From Candidatus Rifleibacteriota bacterium (GTDB taxonomy: Bacteria; Muiribacteriota; Ozemobacteria; Ozemobacterales; Ozemobacteraceae): 5,362 nucleotides of DNA. The stretch covers positions 1-5,362 of the forward strand of contig JAQUZA010000256.1 in assembly GCA_028691595.1 (NCBI GenBank). Reading direction: 5' to 3'. Shown one piece after another: positions 1-5,217 of this stretch (positions are counted from its first letter, which is position 1; each line of letters opens with the position of its first letter). A program made the translations under genes and the position numbers. The notes under the pieces were generated by a model. That model saw only the letters and a program-made list of their open reading frames with translations. It searched no databases and was not told the DNA's origin.

Positions 1-335
1 CAAGGTGTAGTTTTGGCGGTCCGCAAAGCGAAACAGGGCAGGTAAATAACGCTTTCATAGTAACAGATGCCTTCTTTCAGCCCAATAGAACGGCAATTTG
101 AGTTGTATCCCGGTGCCGACACCTTGATTGAGGCTTCATTTTTATCAATTGAGATGCTGGCGGTGGCATTTTGAATCTCAATTATCGAACTCATGCCGAT
201 TACCTGCAGTCTGAATCTGTATTTGCCACCGATAATCTGAAGAAATCTGCCTTCAGAACCTTTGTCTGCGGCCGGGCAGACCAGGCCAATGAAAAGAAAC
301 GCTGCGAGAAAACCAAAAGATTTAACTCTGAACAT
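1..335 (-). CDS. Putative exported protein, 5' part only
   Basis: Read on the minus strand from the ATG at 335, this frame stays open for 111 codons and leaves the window at position 1, so the C-terminus is missing. I do not recognise the family. The N-terminus is a textbook Sec signal peptide: a short basic start (MFRVK), a hydrophobic core at residues 7-19, and a likely signal peptidase I site after PAA at residue 23. Cys20 is not in a good lipobox because Val precedes it, so a lipoprotein is less likely. The visible mature part alternates hydrophobic and polar residues (for example FRLQVIG and ASIKVSAPGY), which suggests beta-strands, and has three cysteines that could form disulfides outside the cytoplasm. 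The start is fixed by GGAGGG five bases upstream. Overlapping plus-strand frames look like shadows. I am confident it is a gene; its function is unknown. Confidence 0.8.
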   Translation of the reverse strand, partial: MFRVKSFGFLAAFLFIGLVCPAADKGSEGRFLQIIGGKYRFRLQVIGMSSIIEIQNATASISIDKNEASIKVSAPGYNSNCRSIGLKEGICYYESVIYLPCFALRTAKTTP

Positions 336-340
336 TTTTT

Positions 341-346
341 CCCTCC
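341..346 (-). promoter_or_regulatory. Shine-Dalgarno site of the exported-protein gene
   Basis: The minus strand reads GGAGGG here, five bases before the ATG at 335. This strong, well-placed site decides both the strand and the start of the leftmost gene. Confidence 0.8.
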
Positions 347-353
347 AGTTTTT

Positions 354-365
354 TGCCCGTGGGCA
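354..365. other. Short palindrome in the leader of the exported-protein gene
   Basis: TGCCC-GT-GGGCA is a perfect 5-bp inverted repeat with a two-base centre, located 8 bases upstream of the Shine-Dalgarno site on the minus strand. The adjacent base run reads as A on the minus strand, so it is not an intrinsic terminator for either flank. It could be an operator or a leader hairpin, or simply chance. I could not place a convincing promoter for the minus-strand gene between 346 and 437. Confidence 0.3.
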
Positions 366-437
366 TGTCTCACAGGTAAATCAACTGAAAAGCAAAAAAG
401 GAAAAAGCATGCGCCAGTGTGAGCCTTATCGATGCAT

Positions 438-483
438 GGCTTCATCACCTACCGCCTTGACCAGTCTTCTCAGTCCATCACTC
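438..483. repeat. Dispersed repeat family R, copy 1
   Basis: This 46-base core aligns without gaps to 4458-4503 (38/46 identical) and to 4046-4091 (34/46). All three copies have the same orientation. Read on the minus strand it could encode SDGLRRLVKAVGDEA, close to the peptides of the other two copies. The similarity ends a few bases before the zeta-toxin relic begins at about 493, so this copy sits exactly at a gene-fragment junction. Whether it is a remnant of a coding sequence or a non-coding repeat is unresolved. Confidence 0.7.
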
Positions 484-492
484 TGCTGTGCG

Positions 493-603
493 GTCGGTCG
501 TGTGGCAGAGCGCGTCTTAAATGGTGGTCACAATGTACCGAAAGATGTTATCATGAGAAGGTATGAAGCGGGTTTGTCGAACTTTTTCCGGGTTTATCAG
601 CCT
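493..603 (+). pseudogene. Zeta-type toxin (P-loop kinase) fragment
   Basis: The plus-strand frame over this stretch reads VGRVAERVLNGGHNVP, then RRYEAGLSNFFRVYQP within the next few codons. A run of RVAxRV, GGHxVP, an RRY pair and a following Asn-Phe is the conserved C-terminal half of zeta-toxin-like kinases of the COG4185 type. That family is usually close to 200 residues and begins with a GxxGxGKS/T P-loop. Only about 37 residues remain. No P-loop lies upstream, where repeat R begins. The usual Trp/Asp-Asn-Ser region does not follow; the frame runs into low-complexity, repeat-like sequence. No start codon or ribosome site belongs to it. It is therefore a relic, not an active toxin. Known members phosphorylate UDP-activated sugars (epsilon/zeta systems) or are uncharacterised; this copy can do neither. 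Confidence 0.75.
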
Positions 604-679
604 GACAAGTTCCAAAAACCCTTTCCCTGGCCAACAGAAGGGCCCACGCCTTGTCTCTTGCGCTTTTTTCTTCTCTTCT

Positions 680-700
680 GCCTCCTAAAAAAACAAACAC
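680..700. repeat. A-rich 21-base repeat, copy 1
   Basis: GCCTCCT, an A run, then CAAACAC. It matches 1585-1605 at 19 of 21 bases, and a shorter related form occurs at 5218-5235 (GCCTGCTAAAAAACTAAC). Both this copy and the one at 5218 directly follow TTCTTCTCTT, so these motifs travel together. Confidence 0.6.
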
Positions 701-709
701 TTTGTTTAC

Positions 710-753
710 CCGTGTCCATCCGCGTTCATCCGTGGGAAACTCTTTCTTCTCTT
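710..753. repeat. Tandem ATCCG intergenic repeat, copy 1
   Basis: This 44-base segment is identical at 42 of 44 positions to 5172-5215. Inside it, short units of the type (T/C)ATCCG(C/T)G follow one another, ending in GTGGGAAACTC. On the minus strand it would read as RMNAD/RMNTD-like peptides, a pattern I recognise from spurious hypothetical-protein calls in repeat-rich bacterial genomes. It is non-coding here. Such high identity over about 4.4 kb points to recent copying or to strong homogenisation. Confidence 0.75.
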
Positions 754-829
754 ATGCCTGCACTTTGTCAGAGAAGAAGTCATAGCCGCATGAAACTGCC
801 GAGAAACGTTTCCGGAGAACAAAGATAAC

Positions 830-845
830 TTGCCCGGCACCTTTG
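830..845. repeat. Direct repeat flanking the VapBC-like module, left copy
   Basis: TTGCCCGGCACCTTTG differs by one inserted A from TTGCCCGGCAACCTTTG at 1547-1563. The two copies bracket the antitoxin and toxin, starting 63 bases before the antitoxin start and just after the toxin stop. The core GCCCGGCAACC of the right copy also occurs inverted at 4450-4460, at the edge of repeat R copy 3, so these may be trimmed ends of the same family. Confidence 0.5.
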
Positions 846-872
846 AAGTTGCTAAAATCGTTCGTGTATATT
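843..872 (+). promoter_or_regulatory. Possible sigma-70 promoter of the VapBC-like module
   Basis: TTGAAG (843-848) and TATATT (867-872) are separated by 18 bases. The predicted transcription start, near 879, would leave a very short leader, because the ribosome site GAGGA begins at 881. The -35 box overlaps the end of the left direct repeat. I found no clear inverted repeat as an operator. The assignment rests on hexamers only. Confidence 0.4.
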
Positions 873-892
873 CTGGAATCGAGGATAGTTTT

Positions 893-1150
893 ATGAACAC
901 AAGAAATTCTCTTGAAGACAGAATTCTTGATGATTTTCGCCAGTTGCCCGAAGAGCTTCGCGGAAAATTTCTGATAATGATCAAGAATCTCAAGGCTGAA
1001 GCTTCTTCCCGGAACTTTGCAGATCGAACATCTGAATGGACCCGCCAAAACATGGAGTTCTTCGAGGCATTGCAGCAGCGTCATTTCAAGGTTGCACCTG
1101 ATATAGACATAGACAAACTGATGCAGGACATGAACAATGATTTACCTTGA
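893..1150 (+). CDS. Putative VapB-like antitoxin
   Basis: This 85-residue protein is most likely the antitoxin of the PIN-domain toxin that overlaps its 3' end. Residues 7-36 (containing ILDDFRQLPEELRG) look like the amphipathic 'LPEEL' helices common in small antitoxins of the DUF2281-like type. Residues 70-84 (DIDIDKLMQDMNNDL) form a typical acidic toxin-binding tail. No AbrB, RHH or HTH fold is obvious, so DNA binding is unproven. I chose the ATG at 893 because GAGGA lies 7 bases upstream; the frame is open back to 830 but has no ribosome site there. The toxin ATG lies inside it at 1137, giving a 14-base overlap and implying translational coupling. The gene itself is undamaged. The family name is an inference from context. 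Confidence 0.75.
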   Translation: MNTRNSLEDRILDDFRQLPEELRGKFLIMIKNLKAEASSRNFADRTSEWTRQNMEFFEALQQRHFKVAPDIDIDKLMQDMNNDLP

Positions 1151-1544
1151 TACCAATGTTTTTGTTTTCGCTGGTATCTAGCAGGATCTCGCCAGGAAAG
1201 AAAAGGCCTTGCGCCTTATCAGGTCTCTGGCAGAAAGTTCTGAGTTGCGCCTTTCGTTACTGGTTCTTCAAGAACTGGTCTTTACGATGGCAAAACTTCG
1301 CATGGATGCGGAATTGATCAGGGGCGATTTCACCTGGTATTCAAAATATATTGCCTGGGAAATCTCACAGGAAGATTTTATTAGTGCTGTGGAGCTTGGC
1401 CTGGAACTGGACTATCTGCGGAATATTAACGATTTGGTTCACCTTAAAGTTGCTGAGCGGTATTGTTCGAAACTTATAACATTTGACCAGGATTTCAAAA
1501 AAATGCAGGAACACACACATATTGAAATCGAGATCTTGAGCTGA
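1137..1544 (+). pseudogene. VapC-like PIN-domain toxin with in-frame TAG at codon 15
   Basis: VapC toxins are Mg-dependent endoribonucleases that cut tRNA or rRNA. From the ATG at 1137 (AGGA at 1125-1128, 8-base spacing) the frame reads MIYLDTNVFVFAGI, then TAG at 1179-1181, then continues open to a TGA at 1542-1544, for 135 codons in all. The PIN signature residues are all present: Asp5 in LDTN, Glu46 in LQELV, Asp99 in INDLVHL, and Asp117/Asp119 in TFDQDF. The length is normal. Only the single amber codon breaks it. The next possible starts, such as TTG at 1209, would omit Asp5 and the first strand, so a restart product should be inactive. TAG is used as a genuine stop by the large gene downstream (4021-4023), which argues against general recoding. 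Loss-of-function mutation is the simplest reading. A sequencing error or amber suppression remains possible. Confidence 0.85.
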
Positions 1545-1546
1545 TT

Positions 1547-1563
1547 TTGCCCGGCAACCTTTG
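1547..1563. repeat. Direct repeat flanking the VapBC-like module, right copy
   Basis: TTGCCCGGCAACCTTTG begins two bases after the toxin stop codon and repeats 830-845 with one extra A. Together the copies delimit a unit of about 730 bases carrying promoter, antitoxin and toxin. No integrase-type core or attC-like hairpin is evident. Confidence 0.5.
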
Positions 1564-1584
1564 CCCCTCCAGCCTCCTGACATG

Positions 1585-1605
1585 GCCTGCAAAAAAAACA
1601 AACAC
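1585..1605. repeat. A-rich 21-base repeat, copy 2
   Basis: GCCTGC, eight A, then CAAACAC. This matches 680-700 at 19 of 21 bases. It lies in the 88-base gap between the broken toxin and the large gene, so a TTG start at 1561 for the large gene would have to translate this repeat, which is unlikely. Confidence 0.6.
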
Positions 1606-1620
1606 GGTGTTCCAGATCAT

Positions 1621-1624
1621 GGAG
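1621..1624 (+). promoter_or_regulatory. Shine-Dalgarno site fixing the start of the large gene
   Basis: GGAG followed by 8 bases and ATG at 1633. It favours a 796-residue product over the 24-residue-longer frame that opens with TTG at 1561. I could not identify a convincing promoter between 1545 and 1620. Confidence 0.75.
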
Positions 1625-1632
1625 AAATTTTA

Positions 1633-4023
1633 ATGAACATAAAAATAATTGAAATGAGCAGCCTCATCAGTCTGGCGAAACACCGGAACCCCGAAGTGAG
1701 AAGGTGGGCCTGCGAAAGAGCCAGATTTATCCATGGACGTGACGGCGTGGCAATCATCGATCTGCTGCTTAAAGATAACGACGAAGATGTTCTGTTAGCA
1801 GCTCTGCAATATCTGCTGGATTTTCCTGATCCAAAATACGTTGCCCCGCTTGCCGAACTATATAAAAACCAGACGGGTTATATTGCCGGCATGATAGCCG
1901 ATTATCTGTCCAGGAATAATGAACCGGGCTGGATTCCCCTTTTTGCCGAAAGAAGGCAGAAACCCGGTTTTTCAAGCATCGAGACCCTTCACAGCCTGCT
2001 TGGCCTCGGTCAGACCGGTGCCACTGAGGCACGGGAAATACTTGAAACGGTTTTGTCTGAAACCGACGCTGAGGCTGATGAATACATTCTTGAAGCTTTG
2101 CTTGAATCGCTTTTGCGGCACAATAAAGGTTTAAAAGCCGTGCTCGGGTTCTATGCAAGGTTTTTCAAGCCCCATTCTGCAAAGGTTTTGCATGCCATTG
2201 TCAGTCGCTGCGGTTTTCCGTATCCTTTCGAAGAATTGCAGAAAGATCTCGAAAAAAGAAAACCCGGCTTGATTGACAGAGCAGTCAAATGCCTGAAGGC
2301 ACAAAATGAATCGCATGCTGCAGAAACCTTTGTGCAGTTCTTCGGCAAAAAGCTTTATGCTTCGGCGATCCGATGGCTCTCAGATGATGCAGATAGCAGA
2401 TTTATAAATCTTGCCGCCGAAAAAGATAAAGCCTTCGACCACCAGGCTTCAATCGCCGGAAACTGCCTTATAGCTCTCGCTGCCTTCAGGGACTATGTTG
2501 AATGGGGCCCTGAAAAATCACACAAGCTCCTTGCTGTCGCTGCGATTGTTCTTTATTCCAGACTCGTTGAAGAGAACAGTCTCGCCGGATTGAATTTCGA
2601 GTCAGCCGACGCAGACTTTTTGTTTGCGACTTTGTTTGAGCACCGCGATGACAGCGAAATCGACGCTCAGATCGGCGACATCCTCATTTCACGAACTGCG
2701 CCGCCGGTGATCGCAAAAAAGGCGCTCGGGCAGATAAAAAAATGCCCGGCCTCGTTCGGCACTGCCCGAGCCATAGAGCTTCTCGGCAAAATAAAATGCG
2801 TCGAGGCAATCCCGGCAATTTGCGGACTGTTCGATTTTGAATGCAGTGACAGGGTTTACGAAGCATGCACCGCTTTACTTGTGCAGATGGGCACTGATTT
2901 TGTCGAATATGTCATTTCTGGTTTTTCCGGGTTCAGTGATATTCAGAAAACCCACTTTCTTCTGGTTCTACAGGATATTCCACGCGAAGAGACCGTCGAT
3001 CTTTTTCTTCACCACTGGCATGAATTCTGGCGCTGCGACAAGCGAATGTTCGTCGAGGCCATTGAATGCATTGCCGCCAGGCAGTTCATTGCACCTCTCC
3101 GCCAGGAGCTGGTGCCTGAAGAGATCGGCGAGGAACGGGCATATTACCTTCTGTGCAAAATACACGGGCATGAAGATGTGATTCTCGAAGAAATAGAAGA
3201 ACGGCTGCATAGAAAGAAGCGCGAATTCAAAGAGCTCGAAGCTTCTTTTGCATCGGGCAACCCGCTTTCGATGCCCGATAGACCGCTGAAGGTCGAGCTG
3301 AAATGCCGTAGCTGTGAAAAAGTTTATTCCTACGAGGTCGAAGGGGTTCTGCTCGATACTGACAGCCCGCGCATCAGAGACAAAATTGTCTGCAAAAACT
3401 GCCGGGCGATCAATCAGTATGATCTGACCACAGCGGGAAAACTCAGCCTCATGGCTTCCCTTTCCCTTATTTACAGCGGAAAAGATGGGGCAGGTATTGA
3501 CCCCGAAAAATTTCCCGTCAAAGTTGGCAACGTTGGAATGATGGATGGGCGACGCATGCCTGTGGACGAGATTCGCGAATGTTATGAAAATGATGTAAGA
3601 AATTCTCCTGATGATCCGGCTTTGAGAGTTGGTTTCGGCAATGTTCTTATGCATGCAGGGAAAGAGCTCGAAGCGGTTTTTCAGTATAAGCAGGCTCTCA
3701 GGCTCGACCCGATGTCGGTCGAATCTTATATGAGCCTCGGCGATTATGAATCTGACAAGGGCAACCACGAGAAGGCTCACGAATATTTTCAACGGGCCTT
3801 CAAATACATGCATGTCGGAAACTATTACCGGGCCGCAAACCCTGAATACCTGCGACAGGTGATTGCCTCAAGGCTTCAGGAGTATGAGGAAGGACTTTTT
3901 TCAGAAATGGCAGATTCGTTTGTTTACGACATGCCGGTAAGAAACACCGCCCCAGAATCAGGAAGAAACGATCCCTGCCCCTGCGGCAGCGGCAAAAAAT
4001 TCAAAAAGTGCTGCATGAAGTAG
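1633..4023 (+). CDS. HEAT-like / zinc-ribbon / TPR / SEC-C multidomain protein
   Basis: This 796-residue, apparently cytoplasmic protein has no signal peptide or membrane segment. Residues about 8-510 are helical repeats of HEAT type, for example NPEVRRWACERA at 19-30, a second unit with DNDEDVLLAALQYLLDF at 48-64, and another run near 373-420. A charged probable coiled coil follows at 517-540. Cys558/Cys561 and Cys587/Cys590 form a CxxC-x25-CxxC zinc ribbon. Residues about 657-726 hold two TPR-like units (the first ends in ALRLDP). The protein ends in a canonical SEC-C motif, CPCGSGKKFKKCC, with Cys782, 784, 793 and 794; in SecA this motif binds zinc and contacts SecB or ribosomes. No catalytic motif is visible, so a scaffold or adaptor role is the most I can infer. 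The frame is intact, ends in TAG, and follows the broken toxin by 88 bases. It is probably not co-transcribed with anything downstream. Confidence 0.9.
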   Translation: MNIKIIEMSSLISLAKHRNPEVRRWACERARFIHGRDGVAIIDLLLKDNDEDVLLAALQYLLDFPDPKYVAPLAELYKNQTGYIAGMIADYLSRNNEPGWIPLFAERRQKPGFSSIETLHSLLGLGQTGATEAREILETVLSETDAEADEYILEALLESLLRHNKGLKAVLGFYARFFKPHSAKVLHAIVSRCGFPYPFEELQKDLEKRKPGLIDRAVKCLKAQNESHAAETFVQFFGKKLYASAIRWLSDDADSRFINLAAEKDKAFDHQASIAGNCLIALAAFRDYVEWGPEKSHKLLAVAAIVLYSRLVEENSLAGLNFESADADFLFATLFEHRDDSEIDAQIGDILISRTAPPVIAKKALGQIKKCPASFGTARAIELLGKIKCVEAIPAICGLFDFECSDRVYEACTALLVQMGTDFVEYVISGFSGFSDIQKTHFLLVLQDIPREETVDLFLHHWHEFWRCDKRMFVEAIECIAARQFIAPLRQELVPEEIGEERAYYLLCKIHGHEDVILEEIEERLHRKKREFKELEASFASGNPLSMPDRPLKVELKCRSCEKVYSYEVEGVLLDTDSPRIRDKIVCKNCRAINQYDLTTAGKLSLMASLSLIYSGKDGAGIDPEKFPVKVGNVGMMDGRRMPVDEIRECYENDVRNSPDDPALRVGFGNVLMHAGKELEAVFQYKQALRLDPMSVESYMSLGDYESDKGNHEKAHEYFQRAFKYMHVGNYYRAANPEYLRQVIASRLQEYEEGLFSEMADSFVYDMPVRNTAPESGRNDPCPCGSGKKFKKCCMK

Positions 4024-4045
4024 CCAACCCCTGCCCCTGCCGAAG

Positions 4046-4091
4046 GGCTTCACCGATTATCGCCTCGACCGGTTTTTTCAGTCTACCGCTC
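4046..4091. repeat. Dispersed repeat family R, copy 2
   Basis: This copy is 38/46 identical to copy 3 (4458-4503) and lies 22 bases after the stop of the large gene. Its minus strand could encode SGRLKKPVEAIIGEA. It forms the left border of the decayed segment 4121-4446. Just before it, CCCTGCCCCTGC at 4029-4040 echoes the SEC-C codons at 3973-3984, a local direct repeat. Confidence 0.7.
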
Positions 4092-4120
4092 TCTGACGGT
4101 TGCTGACCAGCTCTATCTAA

Positions 4121-4446
4121 AAAAAAGATATTTTCAGTATCGTTTTCGATACGGCAAAGAACGATGTTCCCAGGTTGTTTGAAGAGCTTTCCGACCTTCT
4201 CGAAAAATCGACCGTAAAACAGCCGTAGCCTGACCTTACCGTCGCCAGCATCTTATCTGGTAAAACACTCTGAGAAAATACCGGGACGTTTCGTTGAGAA
4301 TCAACAGCAAAGCCACCGGCCTGTCGTTCAAAGTCCTCGAAAAATTACGCGATTCAGGCAGCTTCAGCGTCAAAGAACCAGTCGCCGTCTATAAAACAAC
4401 AAAGAGAAAAACCGTGCCCAAGGCCGACAACAAAGTATCAGAATGA
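4121..4446 (+). pseudogene. Decayed gene remnant of unknown family
   Basis: Two protein-like pieces lie in different frames. The first (4121-4228) reads KKDIFSIVFDTAKNDVPRLF then EELSDLLEKSTVKQP and ends in TAG; past that stop the same frame stays open to 4273 (PDLTVASILSGKTL, then TGA). The second, shifted frame picks up near 4267 and reads TLRKYRDVSLRINSKATGL, later FKVLEKLRDSGSFSVKEPV, ending in a Lys-rich tail and TGA at 4444-4446. The pieces could be one ancestral gene carrying a nonsense codon and a frameshift. No start codon with a ribosome site is visible. I do not recognise the family. A DNA-binding or antitoxin-like protein is possible given the helical, basic character and the neighbours, but this is a guess. 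Repeat R copies border it on both sides. Confidence 0.45.
4137..4152. other. Small perfect hairpin
   Basis: GTATCG-TTTT-CGATAC is a perfect 6-bp inverted repeat with a four-T loop. It is AT-rich and has no T-run behind it, so it is not a good intrinsic terminator for the large gene. It lies inside the decayed remnant and may be fortuitous. Confidence 0.35.
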
Positions 4447-4449
4447 AGG

Positions 4450-4503
4450 GGTTGCCGGGCTTCATCAATTATCGCCTTGACCAGTTTTCTCAGACCACCG
4501 CTG
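4450..4503. repeat. Dispersed repeat family R, copy 3, with inverted GCCCGGCAACC edge
   Basis: The 46-base core at 4458-4503 matches copies 1 and 2. Its minus strand encodes SGGLRKLVKAIIDEA, the best-preserved version. The left edge, GGTTGCCGGGC at 4450-4460, is the exact reverse complement of the core of the direct repeat after the broken VapC (1549-1559). The repeat begins exactly where the minus-strand antitoxin stop codon ends (4504), so the antitoxin and the repeat abut. Confidence 0.7.
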
Positions 4504-4722
4504 TCAAGCTGCCTTAGTCACCGGCGTAAGCTGAAAAATTTGTGCGTTTTGCGCAGCTGCTTTGAAATCGCCTTTTTGCAAGGCCATGCGAATTTCATCA
4601 AGTTTTTGGGCATCAGCAAGAGAAAGGCATGGCGACCAGGAATCTTCAGTATAAATGAGTTCTACTTCAACTCTTGCCACAAAGTTGCCAACATGAATAA
4701 ATTTTTCCTGACGTTTGTTCAT
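4504..4722 (-). CDS. Putative antitoxin partner of the DUF4258-type toxin
   Basis: This 72-residue protein follows the DUF4258-type toxin with an ATGA overlap (4719-4722), so the two are translationally coupled. A GGAG sequence 9 bases upstream supports the start. Residues 8-24 (FIHVGNFVARVEVELIY) look like paired beta-strands, and residues 34-62 (SLADAQKLDEIRMALQKG and on) are helical, ending in QLTPV. I recognise this arrangement (a VGN-V-AEV-like strand, a W-SPxLSL turn, then DxxKLDxxRxAL) from small proteins found beside DUF4258 genes, but know no characterised member. No named DNA-binding domain is visible, so the antitoxin role is inferred from context. The toxin-first order resembles higBA and brnTA. 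The gene is intact and its stop touches repeat R copy 3. Confidence 0.75.
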   Translation of the reverse strand: MNKRQEKFIHVGNFVARVEVELIYTEDSWSPCLSLADAQKLDEIRMALQKGDFKAAAQNAQIFQLTPVTKAA

Positions 4723-5045
4723 TTTTTCAATCTCCGCTTCAGGTCATGTGACCATAACTTCGGGTCTGGTCGGTAAGCTGTTACAACCACTGCCGGTCGT
4801 TTTTTATCTTTGGGTATACCCCAGACAACATGAATCGGAATACCTGTGTTATCCTTTTGCAGCAACAGAATTGCCGGCCCCTTATGGTATTCAGGATAAT
4901 CTTCTATCACGATACCGGCAGCAGCGTTGTTGAGTATGTCTGCTATATAAATACCGTCTTCGGCCAATTCTTCGTAGCCATGAACTGAAACCAGAACGTC
5001 ATTTTCTGCAATCAAAGTCTTGAGCAGTTCAAAAGTTTTGTTCAT
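4719..5045 (-). CDS. DUF4258-type putative toxin
   Basis: This 108-residue protein matches the DUF4258 pattern in order: SVHGYEELAEDGI with His22 at residues 20-32, GIVIEDYP at 44-51, PIHVVWG with His72 at 70-76, and VVVTAYRPDPKLW at 86-98. The family is thought to have a small RelE/BrnT-like fold and to act as an RNA-cutting toxin; this is by analogy, not shown for this protein. It is full length and undamaged. An in-frame TAA lies just upstream of the ATG, so 5045 is the most upstream start. There is no usable Shine-Dalgarno site: AAGG ends one base before the ATG. The promoter geometry predicts a leaderless message. The antitoxin gene follows with a 4-base overlap. An inverted repeat across the -10 box suggests autoregulation. 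Confidence 0.85.
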   Translation of the reverse strand: MNKTFELLKTLIAENDVLVSVHGYEELAEDGIYIADILNNAAAGIVIEDYPEYHKGPAILLLQKDNTGIPIHVVWGIPKDKKRPAVVVTAYRPDPKLWSHDLKRRLKK

Positions 5046-5081
5046 GCCTTAATTGTAGGCATTACCAGGAGAGAATTTCAA
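5044..5081 (-). promoter_or_regulatory. Promoter and operator-like inverted repeat of the DUF4258 module
   Basis: On the minus strand, TTGAAA (5081-5076), an 18-base spacer and TACAAT (5057-5052) form a good sigma-70-type promoter. Six bases then separate the -10 box from the start codon, putting the expected transcription start on or next to the A of ATG. A perfect 6-bp inverted repeat, ATGCCT-7-AGGCAT (5044-5049 and 5057-5062), spans the start codon and the -10 box. A toxin-antitoxin complex bound there would block transcription, as in other type II TA operons. Confidence 0.6.
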
Positions 5082-5171
5082 CCCTTAAAATCTTTGCCCA
5101 GCAAAGCAGTGAAAAAGGGTTTCCTTGAGCCCGCCGACGGCCAACCCTGAAAAGCGAGCACGGCGGCTTAT

Positions 5172-5215
5172 CCGTGTTCATCCGCGTTAATCCGTGGGAA
5201 ACTCTTTCTTCTCTT
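5172..5215. repeat. Tandem ATCCG intergenic repeat, copy 2
   Basis: Identical to 710-753 at 42 of 44 bases, in the same orientation. It lies in the 262-base divergent gap between the DUF4258 toxin and the RelB-like gene, away from both promoters. The 69-codon open frame crossing it on the minus strand is a repeat artefact. Confidence 0.75.
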
Positions 5216-5217
5216 CG

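Larger units (their letters stand above)
604..829. other. Gene-free stretch made of short repeats
   Basis: I see no credible gene here. The stretch holds a TTCTTCTCTT-nTGCCTnC motif twice (about 667-686 and 742-761), an A-rich repeat at 680-700 and the tandem ATCCG element at 710-753. Open frames that cross it, on both strands, have protein-unlike composition and arise from the repeats. It separates the zeta relic from the VapBC-like module. Confidence 0.6.

Noticed and set aside
262..828. A 188-codon open plus-strand frame
   Set aside because: Its first part is antisense to the exported-protein gene, its middle crosses repeat R, and only 493-603 resembles a real protein (zeta relic). It is not a single gene.
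706..1084. Two overlapping minus-strand frames of 110-115 codons
   Set aside because: They are antisense to the antitoxin and cross the ATCCG repeat; the RMNAD-type peptide is a repeat artefact.
1179..1181. General reassignment of TAG to an amino acid in this organism
   Set aside because: The large gene ends naturally in TAG directly after its SEC-C motif, so TAG works as a stop here. Local suppression stays open but is not needed.
830..1563. Integron-type attC sites around the VapBC-like module
   Set aside because: I looked for paired core sites of the GTTRRRY/RYYYAAC type with imperfect hairpins and did not find them; only short direct repeats are present.
1561..1632. A TTG start giving the large protein 24 extra residues
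   Set aside because: That stretch contains an A-rich repeat and has no ribosome site, whereas ATG at 1633 has GGAG at the right distance.
2968..3813. A 281-codon open minus-strand frame inside the large gene
   Set aside because: It lies fully antisense to the zinc-ribbon and TPR coding region, which has clear motifs. It has no ribosome site or family features of its own.
4137..4152. Intrinsic terminator for the large gene
   Set aside because: The hairpin is AT-rich, 113 bases past the stop, and lacks a following T-run.
438..5215. A CRISPR array formed by the repeats
   Set aside because: The copies are few, far apart, diverged, and not separated by spacers of even length; no cas gene is present.
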